Source: Amaricoccus macauensis (GTDB lineage Bacteria; Pseudomonadota; Alphaproteobacteria; Rhodobacterales; Rhodobacteraceae). Taken from it: a stretch of 64,000 bases of DNA. The stretch's first letter is position 1. Each line of letters opens with the position of its first letter. A program made the translations under genes and the position numbers. The notes under the pieces were generated by a model. That model worked only from the letters and a program-made list of their open reading frames with translations, did not search any database and was not told where the DNA came from. The stretch spans positions 62,001 to 126,000 of the forward strand of contig NZ_JACHFM010000005.1 of NCBI RefSeq assembly GCF_014201905.1. Reading direction: 5' to 3'. Shown here one piece after another: positions 10,068 to 19,678 of the stretch.

Positions 10068-10090
10068 GCGGGGACTGTCCAAAACCCCGC
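10068..10090 (-). promoter_or_regulatory. hairpin in rpoH 5' leader abutting the ribosome-binding site
   Basis: On the minus strand GCGGGG pairs with CCCCGC around an 11-nt loop, and the stem ends next to CAGGAGG of rpoH. It could block translation, act as a weak terminator after rluD, or do nothing. Confidence 0.4.
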
Positions 10091-10117
10091 AAGCCTGGCC
10101 CATTGTATAGGGCAGTT

Positions 10118-11146
10118 TCAGTTCGTTGTACGTCCCGGTTGCGTTACTCCGTCGCTCTCCCCGGCAATCTCCTGGCGGAGATCGTCGAGAAGCCGCTCCA
10201 TGTCGGGGGGGAGCGGTGAGGAAAAGCGCAAGGCTTCTCCGGTGACCGGGTGGATGAAGCCAAGCGTCTCCGCGTGGAGCGCCTGGCGCGGAAAGGCGCC
10301 GAGGGCGCCGTCGCTCCGCCGCCGGCCGTAGACCGTATCCCCCGCGAGCGGGTGGCCCGCAAAGGCCATGTGGACACGGATCTGGTGGGTGCGGCCGGTT
10401 TCGAGCCGACATTCGACGAGGCTCGCGCGCGCGAAGCGCTCAAGCACCCGTGCCCGGGTGACGGCGGGCTTGCCGTTCACGCTCAGCACAGCCATGCGCT
10501 TGCGATCCCCCGGGTGCCGGCCAATGTTGCCCTCGATCCGCAGGACGCCGCCCGGCTCCCACGAAATCCCGGCGAGGTGGCGCAGACGCGGCTCGGCGGG
10601 ATCGGGGTGGCCGTGAACAACCGCGAGATAGCGGCGTTCAATCGAATGATCGGCAAACTGTTCGGCGAGGCCGCGATGCGCGGCGTCAGACTTGGCAACG
10701 ACGAGAAGGCCCGAGGTATCCTTGTCGATGCGATGGACGATCCCGGGGCGAAGTCGGCCGCCGATGCCGGAAAGCGATCCGCCGCAATGGTGAAGCAGCG
10801 CGTTGACGAGCGTGCCCGTCTGAGCGCCGGGCGCGGGATGCACCACGAGCCCCACGGGCTTGTCGATGACGATGAGATGGGCATCCTCGTAGGCAATTGC
10901 AAGGTCGATCGCCTCCGGGCTGGCATTGATGGGCCCGGGTTCCGGCAACGCGACGGTGACTTCGGTCCCCGGCGCGAGGCGGACGCGCGGGTCATCCAGG
11001 ATTCTCTCCTTGAGACTGACCGCGCCTTCGGCGATCAGCGCCTGAATCCGCGAGCGGGAGAGATCGGGCGCAGCGGCGGCCAGAGCCTTGTCAAGCCGCT
11101 CGTCCCGCTCCAGCGTGACGCGAATTTCTCGAAGGGGGTCGGACAT
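10118..11146 (-). CDS. rluD: 23S rRNA pseudouridine synthase RluD
   Basis: Converts uridines of 23S rRNA helix 69 to pseudouridine; about 342 aa. An N-terminal S4 domain (ERLDKALAAAAPDLSRSRIQ-like) precedes the RluA-type catalytic domain, whose catalytic Asp sits in HRIDKDTSGLLVV. TGRTHQIRVH and GDTVYG are also present. The start ATG at 11146 overlaps the start codon of the divergent DUF6476 gene; an in-frame ATG at 11155 is possible. Neither start has a strong Shine-Dalgarno sequence. RluD is favoured over RluC by the HRIDKDTSG motif and length. Confidence 0.92.
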   Translation of the reverse strand: MSDPLREIRVTLERDERLDKALAAAAPDLSRSRIQALIAEGAVSLKERILDDPRVRLAPGTEVTVALPEPGPINASPEAIDLAIAYEDAHLIVIDKPVGLVVHPAPGAQTGTLVNALLHHCGGSLSGIGGRLRPGIVHRIDKDTSGLLVVAKSDAAHRGLAEQFADHSIERRYLAVVHGHPDPAEPRLRHLAGISWEPGGVLRIEGNIGRHPGDRKRMAVLSVNGKPAVTRARVLERFARASLVECRLETGRTHQIRVHMAFAGHPLAGDTVYGRRRSDGALGAFPRQALHAETLGFIHPVTGEALRFSSPLPPDMERLLDDLRQEIAGESDGVTQPGRTTN

Positions 11147-11474
11147 GGCCGGCAATGCTGCTCACGAAGAGGCGCCCGAGCCGCCGCGCCTGCGCCAGCT
11201 GCGCCTGATGGTGCTCGCGTTGACCGCGACGCTGATCGCGGGGGTGATAGCAATCGTCATCCTGCTTGTCATCCGGCTTCAGACCGCTCCGACGCCGGTC
11301 GCCATGCCGCCGGAGGTGCGCCTGCCGGCCGGGGAAAGCGCCCGCGCGATCACGCTCGGTTCCGACTGGGTCGCGGTCGTGACGGTGGATGCGGGCGGAA
11401 AGGAGCGTATCCGGGTGCTCGACCGGGTGAGCGGGGTGGAGCGCGCCGAGGTGGACATCGCGCCCCGCCCGTGA
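11145..11474 (+). CDS. DUF6476 family small membrane protein
   Basis: Protein of 109 aa with one transmembrane helix at about residues 27-47 (LMVLALTATLIAGVIAIVIL). The N-terminus is cytoplasmic and proline/glutamate-rich, followed by a short extracytoplasmic domain containing RLPAGE and an IRVLD strand. It matches the small family commonly found divergent from rluD in Rhodobacterales. AAGGGGG at 11132-11138 serves as Shine-Dalgarno and lies inside rluD. Its ATG shares two bases with the rluD start codon. The function is unknown. Confidence 0.75.
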   Translation: MAGNAAHEEAPEPPRLRQLRLMVLALTATLIAGVIAIVILLVIRLQTAPTPVAMPPEVRLPAGESARAITLGSDWVAVVTVDAGGKERIRVLDRVSGVERAEVDIAPRP

Positions 11475-11559
11475 CGTCCGGCCCGTGACGGGGCCATGAA
11501 ACCAGCCGGGCCCGTGCCGCGTTCTTCGGCAACGCAAGCTGCTCGGGGGGAGAAGTGTC

Positions 11560-12522
11560 ATGGCCCGGATCTACATCGAGGAGCACCCGCTCCGCGTGGT
11601 TGGCGACCTCACGAATACGCTGCACCTCTATCTCGTCTACCAGGGCGACAACGGCGAAGAATACGTGGTCCGCTCCGGCGCGACCGATCTCATGCCCTAC
11701 GGCGGGCCGATGGAGATCGAGGTGAACGTCCCGATCGACGACTCCGCCGACTCGCGTGACGGGGAGACCCCGCAGGACCGGCATGCGACGCTCCTGCGGT
11801 TTCCCGGCCACACGGCGGACGAGGCCTGGGGCATCATCGTGAAGTACGCGCAGGCGCTCGCCGACGACGGATATGAGTACCGGCTGTTTCAGACGAACTC
11901 GAACGCCTTCGCCGGCGCCATGGTGAAGGCGGGCGGCGGCTTCCCGGCCCTGTCGCTGCCCGACGACATCAATCGCAGCGAGGCGATCGGCTACAGCTAC
12001 TGGAAGGAGATCGTCGCCGACGTGACGCCGCCCACCGACGGCACCATCGTCGGCACCGCGCGGGCCGATACGCTCGCAGGGATCCAGATCGCCGACGTCA
12101 TGACCGGGCTGACCGGCGCCGACCGGCTGTTCGGGGCCACCGGCGACGACCTTCTGTTTGGCGGCGCCGGCAATGACCGGCTGGCCGGTCAGGGCGGAAA
12201 CGACGTGCTGCGTGGCGGCACCGGAGACGACGTGCTTCTCGGCGGCGCCGGCACCGACCGGCTGCTCGGGGGCGACGGCGCGGACGTCTTCCAGTTCGCG
12301 ACCGGCGACGGGCGGGACACCGTTCTCGACTTCCAGCCGGGCGAGGACGGCTTTCTGCTGCGGGTGGCGGGGATCGACGCTTTCGCCGACCTCCACCTGT
12401 CTCAGGCGGGGGCTGACGTTCGGATCGGCTATGGCAGCGGCGCGGTCTTCGTGGAGGACACGCAGGTCTCGGACTTCACTGCCGACGACTTCCGTTTCGC
12501 GCCCGACAATCTGCTGACGTGA
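11560..12522 (+). CDS. RTX calcium-binding repeat protein, probable type I secretion substrate
   Basis: Protein of 320 aa. Residues 1-160 form a domain I cannot assign, containing MARIYIEEHPLRVVGDL and a YSYWKEIVAD block. From about 165 to 240 there are nonapeptide RTX repeats of GGxGxDxLx type (GGAGNDRLA, GGTGDDVLL, GGAGTDRLL, GGDGADVFQ). The C-terminus ends hydrophobic, as in uncleaved type I secretion signals, and there is no N-terminal signal peptide. No HlyB/HlyD/TolC genes are nearby, so an exporter elsewhere is implied. The extracellular role is unknown. Confidence 0.82.
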   Translation: MARIYIEEHPLRVVGDLTNTLHLYLVYQGDNGEEYVVRSGATDLMPYGGPMEIEVNVPIDDSADSRDGETPQDRHATLLRFPGHTADEAWGIIVKYAQALADDGYEYRLFQTNSNAFAGAMVKAGGGFPALSLPDDINRSEAIGYSYWKEIVADVTPPTDGTIVGTARADTLAGIQIADVMTGLTGADRLFGATGDDLLFGGAGNDRLAGQGGNDVLRGGTGDDVLLGGAGTDRLLGGDGADVFQFATGDGRDTVLDFQPGEDGFLLRVAGIDAFADLHLSQAGADVRIGYGSGAVFVEDTQVSDFTADDFRFAPDNLLT

Positions 12523-12529
12523 AGCGCGG

Positions 12530-12544
12530 TTAATCCCGCCTTAA
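12530..12544. promoter_or_regulatory. CtrA-type binding site upstream of dnaG
   Basis: TTAA-N7-TTAA with exact spacing, extended to a perfect dyad GGTTAA...TTAACC. It matches the full CtrA box and lies 111 bp before the dnaG start codon. Confidence 0.65.
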
Positions 12545-12590
12545 CCGACTGTCCGGACTTACTGTTGCAGATCAGCCAACCGGAAAAGGC

Positions 12591-12628
12591 GAATCAAGAG
12601 AATCACTTGCGAATCAGTCTTGCGAATC
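12591..12628. promoter_or_regulatory. cluster of four GANTC (CcrM methylation) sites
   Basis: GAATC occurs at 12591, 12600, 12611 and 12624, four times in 38 bp. The last two lie in direct repeats cttgcgaatca (12606 and 12619). GANTC is the CcrM target and GcrA responds to its methylation; a density this high in GC-rich DNA is unlikely by chance. Confidence 0.6.
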
Positions 12629-12654
12629 ATCAGGGGCGGGCAGATATTTCGCCG

Positions 12655-14655
12655 ATGCAGCTCCCATCGGGTTTCGTCGACGAACTTCGCGGCCGCATAT
12701 CGCTGGCGCAGATAGCGGGTCGGCGGGTCACCTGGGACCCGCGGAAGAGCAATGCCGCGCGTGGCGACTGGTGGGCGCCCTGCCCCTTCCATCAGGAAAA
12801 GACTGCATCGTTCCACGTGGATGACGCCAAGGGGTTTTACTACTGCTTCGGCTGTCATGCCAAGGGCGATGTACTCGATTTCGTGCGCGAGACCGAGAAC
12901 GTCGGCTTCATGGAAGCCGTGGAGCGCCTCGCAGGCGACGCCGGGATGCAGATGCCCGCGGCCGATCCCGTCGCCGCCGCGCGTGCGGCAGCGAACACCG
13001 GCCTCGTCGAGGCGATGGAGGCCGCCGTCCGCTTCTATCGCGCGCAGCTCACCGGCTCCCGGGCGGCCGCCGCCCGGGCCTACCTCGAACGCCGCGGCCT
13101 CGGGGCGGAGACGATCGAGAGCTTCGAGATCGGGTATGCCCCGGACGGGCGCACCGTTCTCATCGAACACCTGACGGCCAAGGGCTTCGACCTCGCGAAG
13201 CTCGTCGAAGCGGGCCTCGCGGGCAAACCCGGACAGGGCAGCCCCTATGATCGCTTCCGCAACCGGATCACCTTCCCGATCCGGGACGCGCGCGGCCGGG
13301 CCATCGCCTTCGGCGCGCGGGCGATCGCGCCCGGTCAGGAACCGAAATACCTGAACTCGCCGGAGACGCCGCTCTTCGACAAGAGCCGCACCCTCTACAA
13401 TGCCGGTCCCGCCGGTGCCGCGGCGCGCAAGGCCGGCACGGTGATCGTCACCGAGGGCTACATGGACGTCATCGCGCTCGCCCGCGCCGGTGTCACCCAC
13501 GCGGTCGCGCCGCTCGGCACGGCGATCACCGATCGCCAGCTTGAGGCGCTGTGGAAGATCGCGCCCGAGCCGGTGGTGGCGCTCGATGGCGACACCGCCG
13601 GGCTCAACGCCGCCCATCGCCTCGTCGACCTCGCGCTGCCGCACCTCGGGGCGGGGCGGAGCCTCCGCTTCGCGCTTCTGCCGGCCGGACAGGACCCGGA
13701 CGACGTGGTGCGCGCGGGCGGCCGGGCCGCGATCGAGGCGATCCTCGCCGACTCGAAGCCGGTCATCGACCTTCTGTGGGGACGCGAGGTCGATGGTCAG
13801 GTGCTCGACAGCCCCGAACGGCGCGCGGCGCTTGACGCGCGACTCCGCGCCCATGTGAGCCGCATCTCGGATGCAACGCTTCGGGCGCACTGGGAAGCCG
13901 AGGTCCGCGTCCGCCGCGCGGCACTCTTCGCGCCGCCGCAGAAGTCGCGGCCGGAACGAGCGTTCGAGCGCCCGTTCGAGCGGCCGTTCTCCCCCGGTCC
14001 GAAACGCTCGCGCCGGGCGCTGCCGGTCCGCGAAAGCTTCGCTCCGGCGACGGCATCAACCCGAAGCTCGCTTCTCGCGCAGGCGGGAGAGGGTGTCTTC
14101 GCCGACGATCGGGTGCGCGAGAGCGCCATCCTCGCCGGTTGCCTCAATCATCCCGACGTGGCGATCCGGCTCGAATCGCGCCTCGAACGGCTGGCGTGCC
14201 GTTGCCGAAACCTTGAAGAGATTCGCCGCGCCCTCTTGTCCGCGCTGGCCGACGCCCCAGATAACGCCGACCGCGCGACATTTGTCGCGGCGGTCTCTCT
14301 GCGTCTGAGCCGAGATCCGGGTCCCGAGCTTTCCCTCGGACAGATCCGTTCGAATCCGCATCTCGCGCCCACGGCTTCGCCCGAGCAGGCGGCGCGGGCC
14401 ATCGAGGAGGAACTCGACCGACACGCGGCGCTCGCCGGACGCGCCGCCGAACTGATCGAGGCGGCGGCCGATTTCGCCGCCGGCCCTGACGATGGCCTGA
14501 CCGAGCGCGTCCGCGCCGCGGCCGAGGCCGAGCACGCGACCTACATTCGCCCTCTCGCCGATGACGGGACGGACACCGGGCTCGAACGCCCGGAGTTCCT
14601 GAGCGTCATTCAGGCGTCGGAGGCACTTCTGGCGCGCAAACCGCGCAGACGATGA
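12655..14655 (+). CDS. dnaG: DNA primase DnaG
   Basis: Synthesises RNA primers at the replication fork; 666 aa. The CHC2 zinc finger (CPFHQEKTASF, CFGCHAKGDV) is within residues 38-70. The Toprim domain shows EGYMDVIAL and ALDGDTAGLNAA. A low-complexity linker (AFERPFERPF, a 12-bp DNA repeat) precedes the helicase-binding C-terminal domain. I start at the ATG at 12655 (MQLPSGFVDELRGR), where homology begins; upstream in-frame codons run through the GANTC cluster. rpoD follows after 89 bp, the classic macromolecular-synthesis order without rpsU. Confidence 0.95.
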   Translation: MQLPSGFVDELRGRISLAQIAGRRVTWDPRKSNAARGDWWAPCPFHQEKTASFHVDDAKGFYYCFGCHAKGDVLDFVRETENVGFMEAVERLAGDAGMQMPAADPVAAARAAANTGLVEAMEAAVRFYRAQLTGSRAAAARAYLERRGLGAETIESFEIGYAPDGRTVLIEHLTAKGFDLAKLVEAGLAGKPGQGSPYDRFRNRITFPIRDARGRAIAFGARAIAPGQEPKYLNSPETPLFDKSRTLYNAGPAGAAARKAGTVIVTEGYMDVIALARAGVTHAVAPLGTAITDRQLEALWKIAPEPVVALDGDTAGLNAAHRLVDLALPHLGAGRSLRFALLPAGQDPDDVVRAGGRAAIEAILADSKPVIDLLWGREVDGQVLDSPERRAALDARLRAHVSRISDATLRAHWEAEVRVRRAALFAPPQKSRPERAFERPFERPFSPGPKRSRRALPVRESFAPATASTRSSLLAQAGEGVFADDRVRESAILAGCLNHPDVAIRLESRLERLACRCRNLEEIRRALLSALADAPDNADRATFVAAVSLRLSRDPGPELSLGQIRSNPHLAPTASPEQAARAIEEELDRHAALAGRAAELIEAAADFAAGPDDGLTERVRAAAEAEHATYIRPLADDGTDTGLERPEFLSVIQASEALLARKPRRR

Positions 14656-14666
14656 CACCCCCGGCT

Positions 14667-14685
14667 TGCGAATCAGCGATTCGCA
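14667..14685. promoter_or_regulatory. inverted repeat holding two GANTC sites between dnaG and rpoD
   Basis: TGCGAATC-AGC-GATTCGCA is a perfect 8-bp inverted repeat with GAATC and GATTC in its arms. The left arm repeats the cttgcgaatcag element found before dnaG. There is no T tract, so it looks regulatory more than terminating. Confidence 0.5.
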
Positions 14686-14744
14686 GGCAAGAAGCCTCAA
14701 CCGACCGGGTCAGCCCCCCGCCCGGAGTTAAATGGAGCTAGTCG

Positions 14745-16841
<2,097 letters not shown>

Positions 16842-17182
16842 CGCCGGCTGGCGCACCCGGTTCCGTCGGACGGGGCCGGGGATTCGGCCGGGGCGCGCGC
16901 AGTTTGCGCAGACCGGTCAGGCGGTTGATACAAAAGCAGCTTTCCCGCACCGTTAACGGAAACGCAACCAAGGTTGACGGCTGCGGGCCTCGACAAGGTG
17001 CGAGGCGCGGGCGCGGGACGGCCTCGACGGCTGACATGTCCGCGGGGTGCCTCTTCCGCGGAGGGCAGCGACAATCGACGTCCTCGCGCTCCCGGACCTT
17101 GCCTGTTGCGGGTCCCTGCGCCGCCGCGGAACGCTTCGGCGACTCGGCGATTGTTCGTGAGAACACGAAAGTCGCGGGCCAG
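16842..17182. other. 341-bp intergenic region rpoD-brkB
   Basis: No gene is supported here. It contains a weak hairpin after rpoD (GCGCC/GGCGC) and, at 17152-17165, the dyad TGTTC-GTGA-GAACA, which ends 17 bp before the next start codon and could be an operator. It does not have the GTTC-N7-GTTC spacing of an alphaproteobacterial LexA box. Confidence 0.4.
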
Positions 17183-18157
17183 ATGGACAGAAGCGCACAC
17201 AAGACCGCGGACAAGGCTTCGGACGGCGCGCCCGGCAGAGACGCCTCCCACCCGAACCAGATGTCATGGGCCGCCTGGCGACAGGTGCTCGGCCGGGTCT
17301 GGCAAGGGATCACCATCGACCATCTGTCGATCATCGCTGCCGGCGTCGCATTCTTCGGCGTCCTCGCAATCTTTCCGGCGATCGCCGCGCTGATCGCGGT
17401 CTATGGCCTCGTCGCCGATCCGCACCATGTGGCCGAGACACTGGACGCGGCGCGGCCGGTGTTGCCCGCCGAGGTCTTTGTCATGATCGAGGAACAGGTC
17501 GATGCGCTGATCGCCGCGCCGCAGGCGAAGCTCGGGTTTGCCTCGGTCGTCTCCTTTGCCCTCGTCCTCTGGAGTGCGCGAGCCGGGGTGAGCGCGCTCA
17601 TGGAGGGGATGAACATCGTCTATGGCGAGGTGGATGACCGCAGTCTCGTGGTGCAATACGCGATCTCTGTCATGCTCACCCTCGGTTTCATTGCCGTGGC
17701 AATCATCGCCCTCTTCGCGGTGGTGGCAGTGCCGACCGTCCTTCACTTTACCGACATCGGTGTGATCGGCGGAGTCCTGGCCGGGGTCACGCCCCTGGTG
17801 ATCCTCGGCACCGCCATCATCTTCGTCATCGGCGCGCTCTACCGCTATGCGCCGCGCCGGGCGCCGGCGCGCAAGCGGTGGATCACCGTGGGCGCGGCGC
17901 TCGCAGCCGTGGGCTGGCTGCTCGTTTCGGTGGCGCTCTCGGCCTATTTCGCGCGCTTCCCCGAGTTCAACCGCACGTATGGCTCACTCGGCGCCATCGT
18001 CGGACTGCTGTTCTGGCTCTATGCCAGCGCCTTCGTCGTATTGCTTGGCGCCGAACTCAATGCTCAGTTGGAGCTGCAGACCGAAGCGGACACGACGACG
18101 GGCAGGCCGCGTCCCATGGGCGAGCGCGGCGCCCACGTGGCGGATCATGTCGCCTGA
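17183..18157 (+). CDS. YihY/BrkB family inner-membrane protein
   Basis: Polytopic membrane protein, 324 aa, with about six hydrophobic segments. After a soluble N-terminus of 25 residues comes the family signature [48 protein letters not shown] and [19 protein letters not shown] are also family hallmarks. It was once annotated as ribonuclease BN in error; its transport role is unproven. The start at 17183 (MDRSAHKT) is chosen by family length. Longer in-frame starts exist but would add about 90 low-complexity residues, and none has a strong Shine-Dalgarno sequence. Confidence 0.88.
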   Translation: MDRSAHKTADKASDGAPGRDASHPNQMSWAAWRQVLGRVWQGITIDHLSIIAAGVAFFGVLAIFPAIAALIAVYGLVADPHHVAETLDAARPVLPAEVFVMIEEQVDALIAAPQAKLGFASVVSFALVLWSARAGVSALMEGMNIVYGEVDDRSLVVQYAISVMLTLGFIAVAIIALFAVVAVPTVLHFTDIGVIGGVLAGVTPLVILGTAIIFVIGALYRYAPRRAPARKRWITVGAALAAVGWLLVSVALSAYFARFPEFNRTYGSLGAIVGLLFWLYASAFVVLLGAELNAQLELQTEADTTTGRPRPMGERGAHVADHVA

Positions 18158-18377
18158 CCGGCGGGCTGAGAGTGGCATCGAAGCAACATATTCCCGAGAC
18201 ACAGAGGTCTCCGATCGGGGCAAGCGATTGACGACCAAGTAACAATCTTGAGTTGAAAGCGCCGGTCCACCTCTCGGAATCGCCAATTTCGGGTTGCGTT
18301 GATACTCCAAACCGTTACGGTGCCGAAGGTGCCCAAAATCCTGTGCCCCAATGTTCACTACTGCGTTTAATGTAACC

Positions 18378-18394
18378 GGGCGCTCTGAGCGCCC
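18378..18394 (+). promoter_or_regulatory. palindromic hairpin at the start of the cold-shock gene
   Basis: GGGCGCTC-t-GAGCGCCC is a perfect 17-bp palindrome ending one base before the GTG at 18396. If that is the start codon, the stem would cover its ribosome-binding region. Confidence 0.4.
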
Positions 18395-18395
18395 C

Positions 18396-18920
18396 GTGAG
18401 CTCGGAAGTCCGCCGCATGGTTGTGCGTGGTCATGTTAAGTGGTTCGATACGACCAAAGGCTACGGCTTCGTCGTGGGTGACGATGGCGAAGGTGATATT
18501 CTTCTCCATAGCAACGTCCTGCGAGTCTTCGGATTCACGTCGGTTGCAGAAGGCGCCGAGATCTCCCTGAGGGTCCAGTCAACTGATCGTGGTCGTCAGG
18601 CGGTCGAGGTTCTCGACATCGTCCCGACCGCGCCCGTGGCGGCGCAGATCCACATCCCCATGCCGGATGGCGACGCTGCCGGTCCGCTTGAGCCCGCGCG
18701 GGTCAAGTGGTTCGATCGGGTGAAGGGTTTCGGCTTCGTCAACGTCTACGGTCGCCCCGAGGACGTCTTTCTCCACATGGAGACCCTGCGGCAGCACGGT
18801 TACGGCGAAGTGGTCGCCGGTGATGTACTCGCCGTGCGAGTGACCGCCGGCCCGCGGGGGCCAATGGTCTACGAGGTTCGGAGCTGGGACTACGTGACGC
18901 GGTTGCGGATGCAGGCCTGA
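18396..18920 (+). CDS. two-domain cold-shock protein (CspA family)
   Basis: Nucleic-acid-binding protein of about 174 aa with two cold-shock domains. The first begins GHVKWFDTTKGYGFVV and the second ARVKWFDRVKGFGFVN; each has the RNP1-like KGFGF and the RNP2-like DVFLH or DILLH. Tandem CSD proteins of this size are usual in Alphaproteobacteria and act as RNA chaperones or antiterminators. The start is uncertain: GTG at 18396, ATG at 18417 or ATG at 18351 are all in frame, and none has a clear Shine-Dalgarno sequence. Its stop overlaps the next start (TGATG). Confidence 0.88.
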   Translation: MSSEVRRMVVRGHVKWFDTTKGYGFVVGDDGEGDILLHSNVLRVFGFTSVAEGAEISLRVQSTDRGRQAVEVLDIVPTAPVAAQIHIPMPDGDAAGPLEPARVKWFDRVKGFGFVNVYGRPEDVFLHMETLRQHGYGEVVAGDVLAVRVTAGPRGPMVYEVRSWDYVTRLRMQA

Positions 18921-19384
18921 TGCGTCTTGCCTGGCTCCTCGCCGCGGCGGCGCTCGCTGCCGGTCCGGTGTCCGCGGCAGACTGCGCTCCCGACCAGATC
19001 GACCTGCGCGACTCCGATACCGAGTTGCGCTTTCATGTCGAGGTGATGGACACGCCCGAGGGACGTGAGCAGGGGCTCATGTTCCGCGAGAACCTGCCGA
19101 AGTTCTCCAGCATGCTCTTCGTCTACGAGACGCCGCAGCCGGTGGCCTTCTGGATGAAGAACACCCTCATCCCGCTCGACATCCTGTTCTTCGATGCAGA
19201 GGGCCGCCTTGAGCGGATCAAGTCCAATGCGCAGCCGCACGATGAGACCCCGGTCTTTGGCGGCGACGATATCCAGTATGTGCTGGAGATCAACGGCGGC
19301 CTCGCGGCGGAGCTTGGCATCGAGCCCGGCGCCGAGATCCGCAACCCCGCCCTCACCGGCGCGGTCTGGAGCTGCAGCGGCTGA
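18920..19384 (+). CDS. secreted DUF192 domain protein
   Basis: Protein of 154 aa with a signal peptide (MRLAWLLAAAALAAGPVSA, cleavage likely before ADC). The DUF192 fold is recognised by GREQGLMFRENLP, MLFVYETPQPVAFWMKNTLIPLDILFF and VLEINGG near the end. The function is unknown; it is periplasmic by prediction. Its ATG overlaps the stop of the cold-shock gene by one base, so the two are probably co-transcribed. Confidence 0.9.
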   Translation: MRLAWLLAAAALAAGPVSAADCAPDQIDLRDSDTELRFHVEVMDTPEGREQGLMFRENLPKFSSMLFVYETPQPVAFWMKNTLIPLDILFFDAEGRLERIKSNAQPHDETPVFGGDDIQYVLEINGGLAAELGIEPGAEIRNPALTGAVWSCSG

Positions 19385-19427
19385 TTCCCCTTCCCCCGGC
19401 CCCGCTGTCGGGCTACACGGCCCGGAT

Positions 19428-19504
19428 CGGGGCGTGGCGCAGCCTGGTAGCGCGGCGGTTTTGGGTACCGCAGGTCGCTGGTTCGAATCCAGTCGCCCCG
19501 ACCA
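19428..19504 (+). tRNA. tRNA-Pro (anticodon UGG)
   Basis: A 77-nt cloverleaf. The acceptor CGGGGCG pairs with CGCCCCG. The D arm contains GCCTGGTAGC. The anticodon stem GCGGT/ACCGC encloses TTTGGGT, giving anticodon TGG followed by G37. The T arm contains GGTTCGAATCC. A73 and CCA are encoded. It lies between the DUF192 gene and bluE on the same strand. Confidence 0.96.
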
Positions 19505-19678
19505 CATTGCCAAGGACCCGGCGCCAGAGGCGCACATCCCATCCGGCGCCTGTCGGTGCAACGAGACACGCGCCCGCGTGACGAGCCGGTCGCCACGAAC
19601 CGCCATGCCATCGCCCGCGTCTTGACCTCCCGAATTCCGCTCGAAGCGCCGGTGCGTGGTCGCCGCCCCCGGCGCGCG

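Noticed and set aside
17152-17165. LexA (SOS) box upstream of the BrkB gene
   Set aside because: The dyad TGTTC-N4-GAACA lacks the GTTC-N7-GTTC direct-repeat spacing used in Alphaproteobacteria.
19428-19504. tRNA-Pro as attachment site of a genomic island
   Set aside because: No integrase follows, no copy of the tRNA 3' end was seen downstream, and the next genes are core cobalamin genes.
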